From positions 1 to 44,720 of IMG/VR virus record IMGVR_UViG_3300033388_005222: 44,720 nt of DNA; one strand, given 5' to 3'. The position numbers and the translations under genes are program-made. This document shows positions 23,731-32,211 of this stretch, piece by piece. Under the pieces are notes generated by a model, which saw only the letters and a list, made by a program, of their open reading frames with translations, was not told where the DNA came from and made no database searches. Each line of letters starts with the position of its first letter. Within the stretch, counting starts at the first letter, position 1. This DNA comes from a virus.

Positions 23731-25184
23731 AAGCTTCCTCTTGCCTCTTGCATTGCCTTTAATTTAGCTCTATACCCCTTCGTTGTCTTTTTGTAAAGGT
23801 ACGCCAGCGCTTGAGTCATTGCATCAACTCTATCATCGGGGCGGCCTGCAATGCCCGTAAATTTAACCAGCTCCTCTACAAAATCCCCGACCCAAGGTGC
23901 AACCGCCGGGTTAGGGATATGTACATTTCCGGCCTCCCACAAAGGTGCAACCGCTTGCGCTCGTACCCACTTGCCACCCTGCGGATTTACGGCAATGATA
24001 CCGGGTATAGAGCCCTTTAGTAGCTCTATGACGGCGGTGCCGTTGGCTTTATCCTCAATCAATTTTGTTTTGGCTTTTGGCCATTTTGCCGACATTGCGA
24101 CGATAGCCCGCATGGTTGCCGCTATCCCCATTTTGTCAGCCACCGAATCTAAGAGATAATACTCCCCGCCCTTGACCAACCAAACCTGGCCCGCAACCGA
24201 ATCTGAGGTTTTCAAATCTTTGAAAGAGCAATCCCAAGACTGTATAATTTTGGTCTTGCGGGCCGGGTACTCGTTCCAGTGCTGTATCCAAGAGCGTTGG
24301 AATAATTCCCCCCCAGGAGGACTTGGCAATTGGTCATGCTGTGCAGCTGCACCACGCGCCCCAAGCTCTTTACGCTGCACTTTTACCGCTTCCTCCGGGA
24401 AACGCTCCGGCCATAAAAGTTCCCCCTCTACCGTCCTAAAATCGACGTGCCCAAGGGAGGTCTCATAGTGCCTTTCGGGGTCATACTTCATTGGGAGGCA
24501 TAGAAGCTCGTAGCCTTGGTCTATCAAGAGCCCAGCTAAATCTGCCTCGTGGAGCCTCTGCATAACCACCACACGGGCCGAATTGGCCACGCTGGTGAGC
24601 CGGGTAGACATGGTTTCATCCCACCACTCAGACGCCTTCGCAAGGGCGTTGCCATCGGCATTCATGAGCCCCGTAACATCCATCGGCTTTAGTGGGTCGT
24701 CCGCTACCTGAATATCAGCATGGTCCCCCGTAATCGCACCTCCCACCGATGTGGCCATACGCATACCCGCGCTATCGTTTACGAATTTATCGGCCCCCCA
24801 AGGTTCCGCCCGTTCGATAGGCCATCGGGCTTGGAACCAAGCAGACTCGATAAGGCGCCTTGTGCGGGTATTGTCCCGGCGGCTCAAAGTGGCTGAATAC
24901 GAGGCGTAGATAAATTTAGTTTGCGGGCGCTGGCTCCACTCCCATGCAGGCCAAAATACACAGACCAAAAGGCTTTTCATGGCCCCGGGCGGGATGTTAA
25001 TCACGAGCCTTTTTATATCCCGGCGGGATACGGCCTCAAGGTGGGCGCAAATTACGTCTATATGCCAGTTATGGGAGTATGGGCGGGCAGGTTCCACCTG
25101 TGGCCATGCTAGTTTGACAAATTCGGCTAGGCTTCGACTGGCAAGCTCCCGCTCTGCATTAATTAGCCTGTGCGAATCCGCCAC
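23727..25184 (-). CDS. Terminase large subunit
   Basis: This 485-aa packaging motor has an N-terminal ATPase domain with a Walker A variant NIPPGAMKS (residues 63-71) and Walker B region IQVADDP (about 158-164). It also has a C-terminal RNase H-like nuclease with acidic residues in QSWDCSFKD, LIEDKANG and DDRVDAM. The P-P-G-x-x-K-S form of Walker A is common in gp17-like terminases. The packaging mode (headful or defined ends) is not visible directly. Confidence 0.9.
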   Translation of the reverse strand: MADSHRLINAERELASRSLAEFVKLAWPQVEPARPYSHNWHIDVICAHLEAVSRRDIKRLVINIPPGAMKSLLVCVFWPAWEWSQRPQTKFIYASYSATLSRRDNTRTRRLIESAWFQARWPIERAEPWGADKFVNDSAGMRMATSVGGAITGDHADIQVADDPLKPMDVTGLMNADGNALAKASEWWDETMSTRLTSVANSARVVVMQRLHEADLAGLLIDQGYELLCLPMKYDPERHYETSLGHVDFRTVEGELLWPERFPEEAVKVQRKELGARGAAAQHDQLPSPPGGELFQRSWIQHWNEYPARKTKIIQSWDCSFKDLKTSDSVAGQVWLVKGGEYYLLDSVADKMGIAATMRAIVAMSAKWPKAKTKLIEDKANGTAVIELLKGSIPGIIAVNPQGGKWVRAQAVAPLWEAGNVHIPNPAVAPWVGDFVEELVKFTGIAGRPDDRVDAMTQALAYLYKKTTKGYRAKLKAMQEARGSL

Positions 25185-25187
25185 GGC

Positions 25188-25739
25188 CTAGCCGCGAATC
25201 TTTTTCAGGAGGTCGTGATACAGTAGCAATTCGTCGGCACTAAGAGAGCTTAAGTCTTCATCAAAAGCTTGCGTTATGGAGTCAGGCTCCCCGCGATTAA
25301 GGCGCTCTATTTTGGCCCCGGCTTCCATCAGCTTGACCAGCTGGTCGGGAGTCAACACAGAACGGCGGGTAGCTGCACCTTTCTCTTTTTGGGCCTTTTC
25401 GGCTTCTATCACTCGGTCTGTGAGGGCGTGTAATTCCTTGCCTACGACCTCTTGAAAGCCTACTCCAAGGGCTATTTGCCGGGAGCGCATGGCCACAACG
25501 TCATTTAGAATTGAACGCCGGGAGCGTTTATCCAGCTCCGCTTCCCATTTCTTGACCCGCTCCACCCACTTAAAATCTTTGGAATAAATCCGCATATTGT
25601 CTGGATTCATACCGAACATTTCAGCCGTTTTTCTTACGCTTCTATCCGCCCCCAAATCACGGTAATTGCAGAAGTACAGGTAAGCTTTTGACCCTTCCCC
25701 CTCTAACGGGCCCCAAGGGGCCATAGGCGGGTTTTTCAT
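25188..25739 (-). CDS. Terminase small subunit
   Basis: This is a 183-aa protein. The N-terminal part (SKAYLYFCNYRDLGADRSVRKTAEMFG, then YSKDFKWVERVKKWE) contains a helix-turn-helix typical of DNA-recognising small terminases, followed by a long helical oligomerisation region. ATG at 25739 has AAGGGG upstream. A start at 25862 would overlap the RHH gene by 32 nt and adds only a proline-rich, motif-free leader. It ends 3 bases before TerL. Confidence 0.75.
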   Translation of the reverse strand: MKNPPMAPWGPLEGEGSKAYLYFCNYRDLGADRSVRKTAEMFGMNPDNMRIYSKDFKWVERVKKWEAELDKRSRRSILNDVVAMRSRQIALGVGFQEVVGKELHALTDRVIEAEKAQKEKGAATRRSVLTPDQLVKLMEAGAKIERLNRGEPDSITQAFDEDLSSLSADELLLYHDLLKKIRG

Positions 25740-25830
25740 GTTTGGGCCCCTTGGGTATGCCCCGAGATTATAAAAGCCGCCACGGGGCAGCAAAGGGGGG
25801 TGCCGAGGGTATTCTGTGCGGGTTTTAGAA

Positions 25831-26016
25831 TCACTTGCTTTCTGGCTCCACTTCGGGGGCACCTACGGAGTCACAGGCAAATTGCAGGGCCTGCTCTAAG
25901 AAATCCCCCATGCTGATTTCTTGCTCCAGAGCTGCAAGCTTTAGGCGCTTGTGGGTGCTTGGCCTCAAGTTGAAGCTAAAAACCTTTTTTCCATTTTTTA
26001 CATTGCGTACAGTCAT
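25831..26016 (-). CDS. Ribbon-helix-helix regulator (Arc/MetJ- or HicB-like)
   Basis: This is a 61-aa protein. A beta-strand KVFSFNLRPS is followed by two helices (THKRLKLAALEQE, then SMGDFLEQALQFACD), the RHH layout. RHH dimers bind palindromic operators through the strand. It is the first gene of the minus-strand block, facing the origin, and is a candidate controller of late genes or of the AAAGTACTTT-containing promoters. Neither target is shown. No partner toxin is adjacent, so a toxin-antitoxin role is not favoured. Confidence 0.7.
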   Translation of the reverse strand: MTVRNVKNGKKVFSFNLRPSTHKRLKLAALEQEISMGDFLEQALQFACDSVGAPEVEPESK

Positions 26017-26094
26017 ACAGCACGATTAATATACTTTTGGTAAAAAAGCAAGTGTAAAAACCCCAAAAAAGAGCAAAAAACAAAAAGCCTACAA

Positions 26095-26373
26095 TTACAG
26101 GCACTTACAAAGATTACAACCTAGTTACAGCAAATCAGGCCAAATTACAGCGAATTACAGCGCCACCCCTAATGATTACAGCACGTTACAGCATTACAGC
26201 AAAAATGACCTGAAACATATTAATAATACTAATATATACTCTATACTATCTATATTAAATAATCCTTATTAAATTAGATGATTTGCTGTAATGCTGTAAA
26301 CCCTACGGAATTGCAGAGCTTTCTTGCTGTAATCTTGCTGTACATCGCTGTAACACCTATAGGTTTGCTGTAA
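26095..26373. other. Probable replication origin: opposed phased iteron arrays around AT-rich core
   Basis: Left array: TTACAG begins at 26095, 26125, 26145, 26155, 26176, 26186 and 26194, with TTACAA variants at 26105 and 26114, so steps are close to 10 or 20 bases. Right array in inverse orientation: CTGTAA begins at 26286, 26294, 26327, 26348 and 26368, with CTGTAC at 26338. Between them 26215-26278 is almost pure A/T. The block sits in the 467-bp divergent intergenic gap, directly upstream of the PrimPol-helicase gene. Repeats on one face of the helix flanking a melting region are typical of initiator-bound origins. Confidence 0.75.
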
Positions 26374-26483
26374 CTACACCTATGGTAAATAAATAAAGTG
26401 GTAAAAACCCACGGTTTCGGCCCTTGGTATTTATTTAATTCTTTTCTCTTGCCTAAAATCTCAAGTTCTGCTAGCTGTAAGAG

Positions 26484-28877
26484 ATGATAATCTCCCACTT
26501 TAGAAATCACAAAGATAATGCCCCCTCACAGGAGGAAACCGACTGGAAAACGCTGGTTTCTGATTTCTCTGTACACCTTATAACGGACAAATTTGCGGCC
26601 CCCGCATTTAGCCCTGTGGAGTGGGCCGAAGGTTTTACCCGTGGGCTTAAAGGGATACAGGCCGTGCATTTTGGGGTTTTGGACCTTGATAAACTCACAG
26701 AAGCCCAGTTTTCGGAAGTCTCAAAAGCGGCCTCAGATTACGATTTTATCCTCTATACGACTTGGAGCCACTCCGAAAGATTCAAAGCAAAAGGCACGTG
26801 GTCTTTTAGGCTCGTGGCCCGCTTCTCCCGCCCGGTTTTAGCCTCGGAGTGGCGTAAGTTTTGGCCCCGCTTCAACGCTATTTTTGCGGGTTATTCCGAC
26901 CAGAAGTGCAAAGATGCTTCAAGGCTCTATTTCATACCCTCAGCCCCAGCTGATGGGGATGGTGAATCCATCCACAACCCCGGGCGGCCCGTTGACGTTG
27001 ACGCCCTTCTAGCCGCACCTGTACCTGAGGCTAAAGCTGAATCTCTGATAAATAAAGCCGACCTTCTAGAGCTGGCCGCCCGATTGAAAAGCAAGCGGAG
27101 CCCAGAAGCCAAGGCCGTTAGCGCCTACATATCAGAAGGGGTTGAGGGGGTGGCCTTTGCCCCACAAGGAGACCGCGACAACACGCTTTTTATCTTGGCC
27201 CGCTACTTGGCCAAAGAATGGCCACACGCAGCACCTGAACACATAGCGTCCTTTTTCAAAGAAGCGGTAGAAAAGCAGGAGGGCACAGACGGCCCCGGGC
27301 TGGAAGTCTTCACCGACAAGATAGGCCGGAAACAAAACGAGCTGGAAGATACAAAAAAAGAGCTTGAAGAGCTGGCCCAAGACAAAAGGATTTTGCGTAT
27401 ATCCGAAGCCTTCAAAGGTACACGAAACACGCCGTATACCCCCGAAGAATTGGCCCGTTATGCTTCTGAGGCAGGAGTAGCGGCCCCGCAGTTTATGGCT
27501 CTATGGATTTTGCAGGCCGGGAAAAGCTATTATTTTTTCAAAGGGGGGGAGTATGGCAAGGCCTATATGGACTCTGAAGCTCTGAGGGTGGCACAGTCTG
27601 AGCTAGCGGCGGCTTCTACGGCTGGGGTGGACCTTACCAAGGTATCTGAAAAAGGGAATATCAGCAAAAAGAAGCTTTCAGAGCTGGTGGATGAGTACGG
27701 CTCAGTGTTGGATTTTATTATAGTGGATTTGCACGCGCAAAAAAGCTCCTATGATTGGAACACAAAAACTTTGACCGAAGCCCCCACGCCTATCAGGGAC
27801 ATTGAGCCCAAAGAAAATCCGCAGGTGGCGAAGTGGCTCGAATTGCTCGGGGGAGAGAATCCAGGAAAGCTCCTGGATTGGGTGGCAGTAGTAACAGACC
27901 TCTCAGAGCCTTGTGCGTCTTTGTATCTGGGAGGGGCCCCGGGCACAGGTAAAACCCTTTTGGCCGACGCCCTAAGCCGTCTATGGAGTGAGGAAGGGCC
28001 TGTAGATATGGCTGATGCAGTGGAGAATTTCAATGATGCCTCTCTTAAGTGCCCCCTCGTTTTGGCGGATGAGGTTTTGCCCGAAGCTTTCAGAAAGCAG
28101 AGTGCTACCACGGGGGATTTGCGCAACTTCATCCAAGCCCGGGGGCGCTCACTCAAGCGCAAATTCCTACCTATGGCCACCCTTAAGGGGGCCACAAGGT
28201 TGATACTAACAGCCAATAATGAGGACCTTCTAAGAACGTCTGAAAGCCTCACAGAGAACGACATAGCCGCGATTTCGGATAGAATCCTTTCTATCGAACC
28301 TTCGGAAAAGGCAGCTGTTTACCTGCTGTCGCTCCCCCCGGAGGTTTTGCAGAGTTGGGGGGCGGGGGATACCGTTGCAGCTCACGCACTATGGCTTAAG
28401 CAGACCCGCACCGTCAAGAGGGGCAAGCGGTTTCTAGTCTCGGGGGATAGCTCGTCTCTGTCAACAAATCTGACCATTCAGACCTACTTTAATTCGATAG
28501 CACTTCGGTGGTTGGTCTCCTACCTGCAAAACCCAAAGAAGGTGGACAACACGGGGGCCGGGCTGATTAAAATTATCGACGGGGGCCTGTATGTCAACAC
28601 CCGGGCCCTTTCGGAATATTGGGAAGTGTATGAAACTGGGGAGAAAGTGCCCGCCCACCACAAAATAAACACGGCTATCAGTAGCCTGAGCCACAAAGAG
28701 CGCCGGGGCTTCAAGGATGGACGGGGCAAGCTGCAAATGTTCCGCAAAGTCAAAACCGAATACCTGGTAGCCTGGGCCGAAAAGAACCTTTTCGACATAG
28801 AAGAAAACATCGTAGCCGCGCTACAAAAAGAAACCCAGCCCAAAACCCGTGGCACCGTCGTGCCCATAAGAGGTTAG
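26484..28877 (+). CDS. PrimPol (AEP) - SF3-like helicase replication protein
   Basis: This is a 797-aa protein. The N-terminal third shows archaeo-eukaryotic primase motifs: LDLDK (residues 66-70), TWSH (93-96) and KDASRLYFIP (143-152). After a helical linker, the C-terminal half has a D5/SF3-type ATPase with Walker A GAPGTGKT (about 486-493), Walker B region VLADE (about 525-529) and LILTANN (sensor). It would prime and unwind at the adjacent origin. The upstream ribosome site is weak (GTAAGAG). A winged-helix C-terminal part may bind DNA. Confidence 0.85.
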   Translation: MIISHFRNHKDNAPSQEETDWKTLVSDFSVHLITDKFAAPAFSPVEWAEGFTRGLKGIQAVHFGVLDLDKLTEAQFSEVSKAASDYDFILYTTWSHSERFKAKGTWSFRLVARFSRPVLASEWRKFWPRFNAIFAGYSDQKCKDASRLYFIPSAPADGDGESIHNPGRPVDVDALLAAPVPEAKAESLINKADLLELAARLKSKRSPEAKAVSAYISEGVEGVAFAPQGDRDNTLFILARYLAKEWPHAAPEHIASFFKEAVEKQEGTDGPGLEVFTDKIGRKQNELEDTKKELEELAQDKRILRISEAFKGTRNTPYTPEELARYASEAGVAAPQFMALWILQAGKSYYFFKGGEYGKAYMDSEALRVAQSELAAASTAGVDLTKVSEKGNISKKKLSELVDEYGSVLDFIIVDLHAQKSSYDWNTKTLTEAPTPIRDIEPKENPQVAKWLELLGGENPGKLLDWVAVVTDLSEPCASLYLGGAPGTGKTLLADALSRLWSEEGPVDMADAVENFNDASLKCPLVLADEVLPEAFRKQSATTGDLRNFIQARGRSLKRKFLPMATLKGATRLILTANNEDLLRTSESLTENDIAAISDRILSIEPSEKAAVYLLSLPPEVLQSWGAGDTVAAHALWLKQTRTVKRGKRFLVSGDSSSLSTNLTIQTYFNSIALRWLVSYLQNPKKVDNTGAGLIKIIDGGLYVNTRALSEYWEVYETGEKVPAHHKINTAISSLSHKERRGFKDGRGKLQMFRKVKTEYLVAWAEKNLFDIEENIVAALQKETQPKTRGTVVPIRG

Positions 28878-28882
28878 AATAG

Positions 28883-29911
28883 ATGCAACCCTTTAACGTA
28901 CTTAGTCTTTTTGATGGAATATCCGGGGGCCAAATAGCCCTGGAAAAAGCCGGGATTGAGGCCACCAACTATCTGGCGAGTGAGATAGATAGAAGGGCAA
29001 TCGAGGTAACACAGGCGAATTTTCCGGATACAATACAAATCGGGGATGTTAAAGATGTGGATATCCCCCCGGACGTCAATATAGATTTAATAATGGGGGG
29101 TTCCCCCTGCCAGTCTTTCTCTTTTGCCGGCAATCGAAAGGGTATGGCAACCTCCTGCGACATTGAGATAACAAACCTGGACCAATATCTGGAGCTAAAA
29201 GCTGAGGGCTTCGAGTTTCAAGGTCAATCCTATCTATTTTGGGAGTATGTCCGGCTTTGTTACCAAGTGAATCCTAAATATTTCCTACTCGAGAACGTCA
29301 GAATGGCCAAAAAATGGGAGAAAATTATTAGTGATACTTTGGGAGTAGAGCCTATTTATATAGACTCTAACACCAAATCAGGCCAAAACCGTAAGAGGTT
29401 GTATTGGACGAATATCCCTGTAAACAGGGAAGCCTTTAGAGACCCTAGCCCCACCAAAATCCGGGATATATTGGAAGATTCAGATTGTGACTTTGCAGAA
29501 ACCACCCTCCTGGATTTTGACAGCTCAAAAAGGATAATAAAAGAGCACTTCAAAACGGGCCATCTAGATGGCCACCTGGCGGATTGCATATTCACAGAGA
29601 GATTTTTCAAGAAAAAAATAGGCACCCTTGCCTATAAAAAAGCCCTTTCCCAGCTCAAAAGCCTTGAGCACAAGTCGAATTGCCTCACAACTTCCGGCCA
29701 AAATATCGCTAATAGTGGGTCTACAAATATCTTCTACATAAATCTCGAGGGCAAATTGAAAATCAGGCCCTTGAACCCTACAGAATGTGAGAGGCTGCAA
29801 ACCGTCCCGGAGGGGTATACCGACCATTGTTCACGCAACCTAAGGATTTCGATGCTGGGCAACGGTTGGACGATTGATGTCATAGCTGAGATTTTGAGAG
29901 GAATAAAATGA
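28883..29911 (+). CDS. DNA (cytosine-5) methyltransferase, orphan
   Basis: This 342-aa protein contains the conserved C5-MTase motifs in order: SLFDGISGGQIAL (I), GGSPCQSFSFAG with catalytic Cys76 (IV), LLENVRM (VI), QNRKRLYW (VIII), RPLNPTECERLQTVPEGYT (IX) and LGNGWTIDV (X). An insertion of about 30 residues lies between motifs IV and VI (about 90-120). The target recognition region is short. No restriction endonuclease is nearby, so it most likely protects phage DNA from host restriction. The recognition sequence cannot be read from sequence. Confidence 0.9.
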   Translation: MQPFNVLSLFDGISGGQIALEKAGIEATNYLASEIDRRAIEVTQANFPDTIQIGDVKDVDIPPDVNIDLIMGGSPCQSFSFAGNRKGMATSCDIEITNLDQYLELKAEGFEFQGQSYLFWEYVRLCYQVNPKYFLLENVRMAKKWEKIISDTLGVEPIYIDSNTKSGQNRKRLYWTNIPVNREAFRDPSPTKIRDILEDSDCDFAETTLLDFDSSKRIIKEHFKTGHLDGHLADCIFTERFFKKKIGTLAYKKALSQLKSLEHKSNCLTTSGQNIANSGSTNIFYINLEGKLKIRPLNPTECERLQTVPEGYTDHCSRNLRISMLGNGWTIDVIAEILRGIK

Positions 29912-30186
29912 AAATCCAAGCCAAAGACCACCTAAAGCTAGCCCTCGAAGCCCTCACACGCCTAGAGGATAACCTAGAGGCCCACCGCCTGAGATTCAAC
30001 ACCGCAGCAACCACAGGCAAGACCCACCTGATAAACGCCGTGCAGCACCAAATAGAAGCCCTCCCTGAGGCCAAAGACAAAAAAGAGCGTATGATGCGCA
30101 CCATCTATCTCTTAGAGGGCCTATCCAACCCTGAGGCCATCCAAGCGGCTTTTCACGTGGGCGCAGCTTATGGCCTTTTGTCATGA
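29908..30186 (+). CDS. Helical hypothetical protein, tandem paralogue A
   Basis: This 92-aa protein of predicted long helices (MKIQAKDHLKLALEALTRLEDN) ends HVGAAYGLLS. It is clearly related along its full length to the next gene (MKSQAKERLKLAVMTL, ending HMGVVHGLLM). The start overlaps the methyltransferase stop by 4 nt. Function unknown. Confidence 0.7.
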   Translation: MKIQAKDHLKLALEALTRLEDNLEAHRLRFNTAATTGKTHLINAVQHQIEALPEAKDKKERMMRTIYLLEGLSNPEAIQAAFHVGAAYGLLS

Positions 30187-30464
30187 AAAGCCAAGCTAAA
30201 GAGCGCCTAAAGCTGGCGGTAATGACCCTTGACGCCATGAAAGAAGACATAGCAGCCCAAAGGAACCACCTAGGGCTAGACCCCGTTACAGGAGAGACCC
30301 GTATCTTAAGCCGACTTCAAGAAGAAATGAGGGACTTACCTGAAGTCGAAGACAAAGTAGGGGCTACGGTGGCCATTGCATGGAGCCTAGCGGCCTTCTA
30401 CGACTCCCCAAAAGCCATGCAGGCCGTGTATCATATGGGGGTCGTGCACGGCCTTTTAATGTAA
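30183..30464 (+). CDS. Helical hypothetical protein, tandem paralogue B
   Basis: This 93-aa paralogue of the preceding gene is coupled to it by an ATGA overlap. The shared skeleton is M-K-x-QAK-x-x-LKLA at the start and A-x-x-x-G-x-x-x-GLL at the end. Its stop codon lies at the edge of the AAAAGTACTTTT palindrome of the next promoter. Function unknown. Confidence 0.7.
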   Translation: MKSQAKERLKLAVMTLDAMKEDIAAQRNHLGLDPVTGETRILSRLQEEMRDLPEVEDKVGATVAIAWSLAAFYDSPKAMQAVYHMGVVHGLLM

Positions 30465-30517
30465 AAGTACTTTTATTTACGATTAGGGGTTGTGTATAAA
30501 TATACAGGGTGTATAAC
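30463..30517 (+). promoter_or_regulatory. Conserved phage promoter P2
   Basis: The palindrome AAAAGTACTTTT occupies 30463-30474. TTGTGT (30490-30495), a 16-base spacer and TATAAC (30512-30517) follow, with the GTATA-AA-TATAC palindrome overlapping the -35 edge and spacer. AGAACAT follows the -10. Directs the 30547 gene. Confidence 0.85.
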
Positions 30518-30546
30518 TAGAACATACCCAAACGGAGCTAAACACC

Positions 30547-30846
30547 ATGAGCCTAGAAATCACAAACACAATCAGAAACCAAATTGGAAGCCGCGCCCTT
30601 TACATGTTAGGTGCGCAAAAATTGGGTGGGCATAAATCAGGTTTTTCTTTTCGCTTTCGTGGTTGCCAGACTCTGAATCATTGCAAAATCACGCTGAACA
30701 GCCTTGATACCTACGATATGGAATTCTGCAAGATTGGCCGCGCTCCCCATTTCAAAATCAGCAACAAGATTGAGAAGCCCGGGCTTTATGCTGACATGCT
30801 GCACAAGGCCATAGAGCAGGCTACAGGCCTTTACACCTCACTCTAA
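30547..30846 (+). CDS. Conserved small phage protein (99 aa), unknown function
   Basis: This 99-aa protein has the pattern I-x-NQIGSRALYMLGA, then GFSFRFRG, LDTYDMEF and a C-terminal TGLYTSL. I recognise this as a frequent small phage protein without known function. It is the first gene after promoter P2 and is preceded by a GGAG ribosome site. A 24-base segment at 30587-30610 recurs in another reading frame at the end of the gene at 32543. Confidence 0.75.
   Translation: MSLEITNTIRNQIGSRALYMLGAQKLGGHKSGFSFRFRGCQTLNHCKITLNSLDTYDMEFCKIGRAPHFKISNKIEKPGLYADMLHKAIEQATGLYTSL
30587..30610 (+). repeat. 24-bp exact repeat, copy 1
   Basis: The segment starting GAAGCCGCGCCC and ending ACATGTTAG is identical at 30587-30610 and 32867-32890. 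Here it encodes SRALYML; in the second copy the frame differs and it encodes EAAPFTC plus the stop codon. Confidence 0.9.
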
Positions 30847-30858
30847 CCGAAAAACCCA

Positions 30859-30878
30859 GCCCCGGAGCTATCCGGGGC
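30859..30878 (+). terminator. Hairpin between 30846 and 30902, weak terminator or mRNA structure
   Basis: GCCCCGGA (30859-30866) pairs with TCCGGGGC (30871-30878) around a GCTA loop. No T-run follows; the ribosome site of the next gene (GGAG, 30891-30894) is close. It may limit readthrough or protect mRNA ends. Confidence 0.5.
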
Positions 30879-30901
30879 CCATCCTCCCCCGGAGAAAAAC
30901 C

Positions 30902-31279
30902 ATGATTAAAGAACAATGGCTTCAAGACCTCAAAGCGGGCGATTTGGTAATTATTGCCCGATATGGGTACCGAACCCAAAGCCGTGCAATTCTCAAAATC
31001 ACCCGCACAACGCCCACGCTAATCCTGATAGGGGAGAAACCTAATCAGGACAAGTACACACGCTCCCGAGGTGTGCCGCCCGGAAAATCCGAGGATAGGT
31101 CCCGCAGAAGCCGCTTACAGGAGCCCACCCCGGAGGCGCTAGCTCAAGTCGTGGCCGAAAACCTCAAGAAAAGGCTCTCATGCACCCTCAGCGTTGAGAA
31201 TTGGTCAACCCATAGCCTTAAAACCCTCGAAGCCGTGGCCATCGCCGCCGGGCTCCACAAGGAAGAAAACCATGATTGA
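30902..31279 (+). CDS. Small-beta-domain protein (LKAGDLV family), copy 1
   Basis: This is a 125-aa protein. The N-terminal WLQDLKAGDLVI followed by LKITRTTPTLILIG resembles an SH3/KOW-like small beta barrel. A Ser/Arg/Lys-rich middle and a helical end (SLKTLEAVAIAAGL) follow. The genes at 31272 and 32543 share the same architecture. Binding to a nucleic acid or protein is possible but unshown. It ends overlapping the next start by 8 nt. Confidence 0.65.
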   Translation: MIKEQWLQDLKAGDLVIIARYGYRTQSRAILKITRTTPTLILIGEKPNQDKYTRSRGVPPGKSEDRSRRSRLQEPTPEALAQVVAENLKKRLSCTLSVENWSTHSLKTLEAVAIAAGLHKEENHD

Positions 31280-32174
31280 AAAGACAGCCCATCAACTCGA
31301 AGTAGAAGAAAAAAGAAACGCCTGGCTTCAAGACCTCAAAGCGGGCGATTTGGTAATCGTTGTGGAGCCCTTGCGGGATAGCCACCCCTTTGAAATAAAA
31401 CTCATAGAGGACGGTGGAATCTATCTAGGCTTTGGTCACGGCACCGCCGCATTTTCCCAAAAAACCGGTATGGGTCAAGGGTTCTTTGGCACCAATCCCC
31501 GCCCTTATTTGGAGGAAGCCACACCCAAAGCCCTTGCAGCTATCAAGGCCCCCCCTGTACCTTGGATGAGGCCCCATAACACCCCAGCGACACAAAACCC
31601 CGGACGTGGCCTCGCGGCACTGGCAGCCGCAGCCATACTCAAAAAGGAGAACACCGTGGGAAGCACCCTCCCCGCAATCAATACACTACTTGACCGCGAA
31701 GAATCCAAAACTAAGGCCGAAGCCCTCAAGGCACTTTTACAGGCCGTCGATACTTACCAGGAGGCTTGTGCCCCGAAGCCTGAACCCGAGCCGGAGCCCG
31801 AGCCCTTGAAGTGGACCCCACCCCCGGGGGACTTCACAATCCTAAGTGATTGCACCCTCACAGGGCAGAAATTGACAGCGGGGGACGAATACCGCCTTGC
31901 AGGCTGTGAGCGGTATCAAGAGGATACCACCAAAAGGGACGCCGCAGAGCAGCTACAAGGCCAACTCTTGCGCGCCCGCCGGGCGGAGCTTTGCCCGGAC
32001 TACGTTCCCGACTTTTCAACGTTAGATAAAAAGTGCCATCATATGCAGCTAGGTACGGGGGAGTGGGATATGGATTACAACGTGGAGTGGAAAACCCCCG
32101 GCGTGGTCTATTTCCCAGAGGCCGAAGCCCGGAAAGTACTTTCTGAATTGCAAAGCGGGTTTTTGAGCATTTAG
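31272..32174 (+). CDS. Small-beta-domain protein (LKAGDLV family), extended copy 2
   Basis: This is a 300-aa protein. ATG at 31272 (MIEKTAHQLEVEEKRN) lies 8 nt inside the previous gene; an extension to 31194 is out of place inside that gene. Residues about 19-30 repeat the WLQDLKAGDLVI module, encoded by a 35-bp segment identical to one in the upstream gene. The rest is unlike it: an Ala-rich helix, a Pro-Glu repeat (PEPEPEPEP, about 184-192) and a C-terminal domain containing DFTILSDCTLTGQKLTAGD. It looks like a duplicated module fused to a second protein. Function unknown. Confidence 0.65.
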   Translation: MIEKTAHQLEVEEKRNAWLQDLKAGDLVIVVEPLRDSHPFEIKLIEDGGIYLGFGHGTAAFSQKTGMGQGFFGTNPRPYLEEATPKALAAIKAPPVPWMRPHNTPATQNPGRGLAALAAAAILKKENTVGSTLPAINTLLDREESKTKAEALKALLQAVDTYQEACAPKPEPEPEPEPLKWTPPPGDFTILSDCTLTGQKLTAGDEYRLAGCERYQEDTTKRDAAEQLQGQLLRARRAELCPDYVPDFSTLDKKCHHMQLGTGEWDMDYNVEWKTPGVVYFPEAEARKVLSELQSGFLSI

Positions 32175-32205
32175 GGCTTGTGTATAATTATACAGGGTGT
32201 ATATT
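32133..32205 (+). promoter_or_regulatory. Conserved phage promoter P3
   Basis: AAAGTACTTT lies at 32133-32142. TTGTGT (32178-32183), a 16-base spacer and TATATT (32200-32205) follow. In this copy the spacer palindrome GTATAATTATAC is perfect. The -10 ends 6 bases before the ATG at 32212, so the transcript is probably leaderless. Confidence 0.8.
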
Positions 32206-32211
32206 AGAACA

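Noticed and set aside
25831-26016. RHH protein as a toxin-antitoxin antitoxin
   Set aside because: No toxin-like gene is adjacent; the neighbours are terminase and origin.
26095-26373. Short repeats considered as a CRISPR array
   Set aside because: Units are 6-9 bp with about 10-bp steps, two orientations and no spacers of constant length. An origin fits better.
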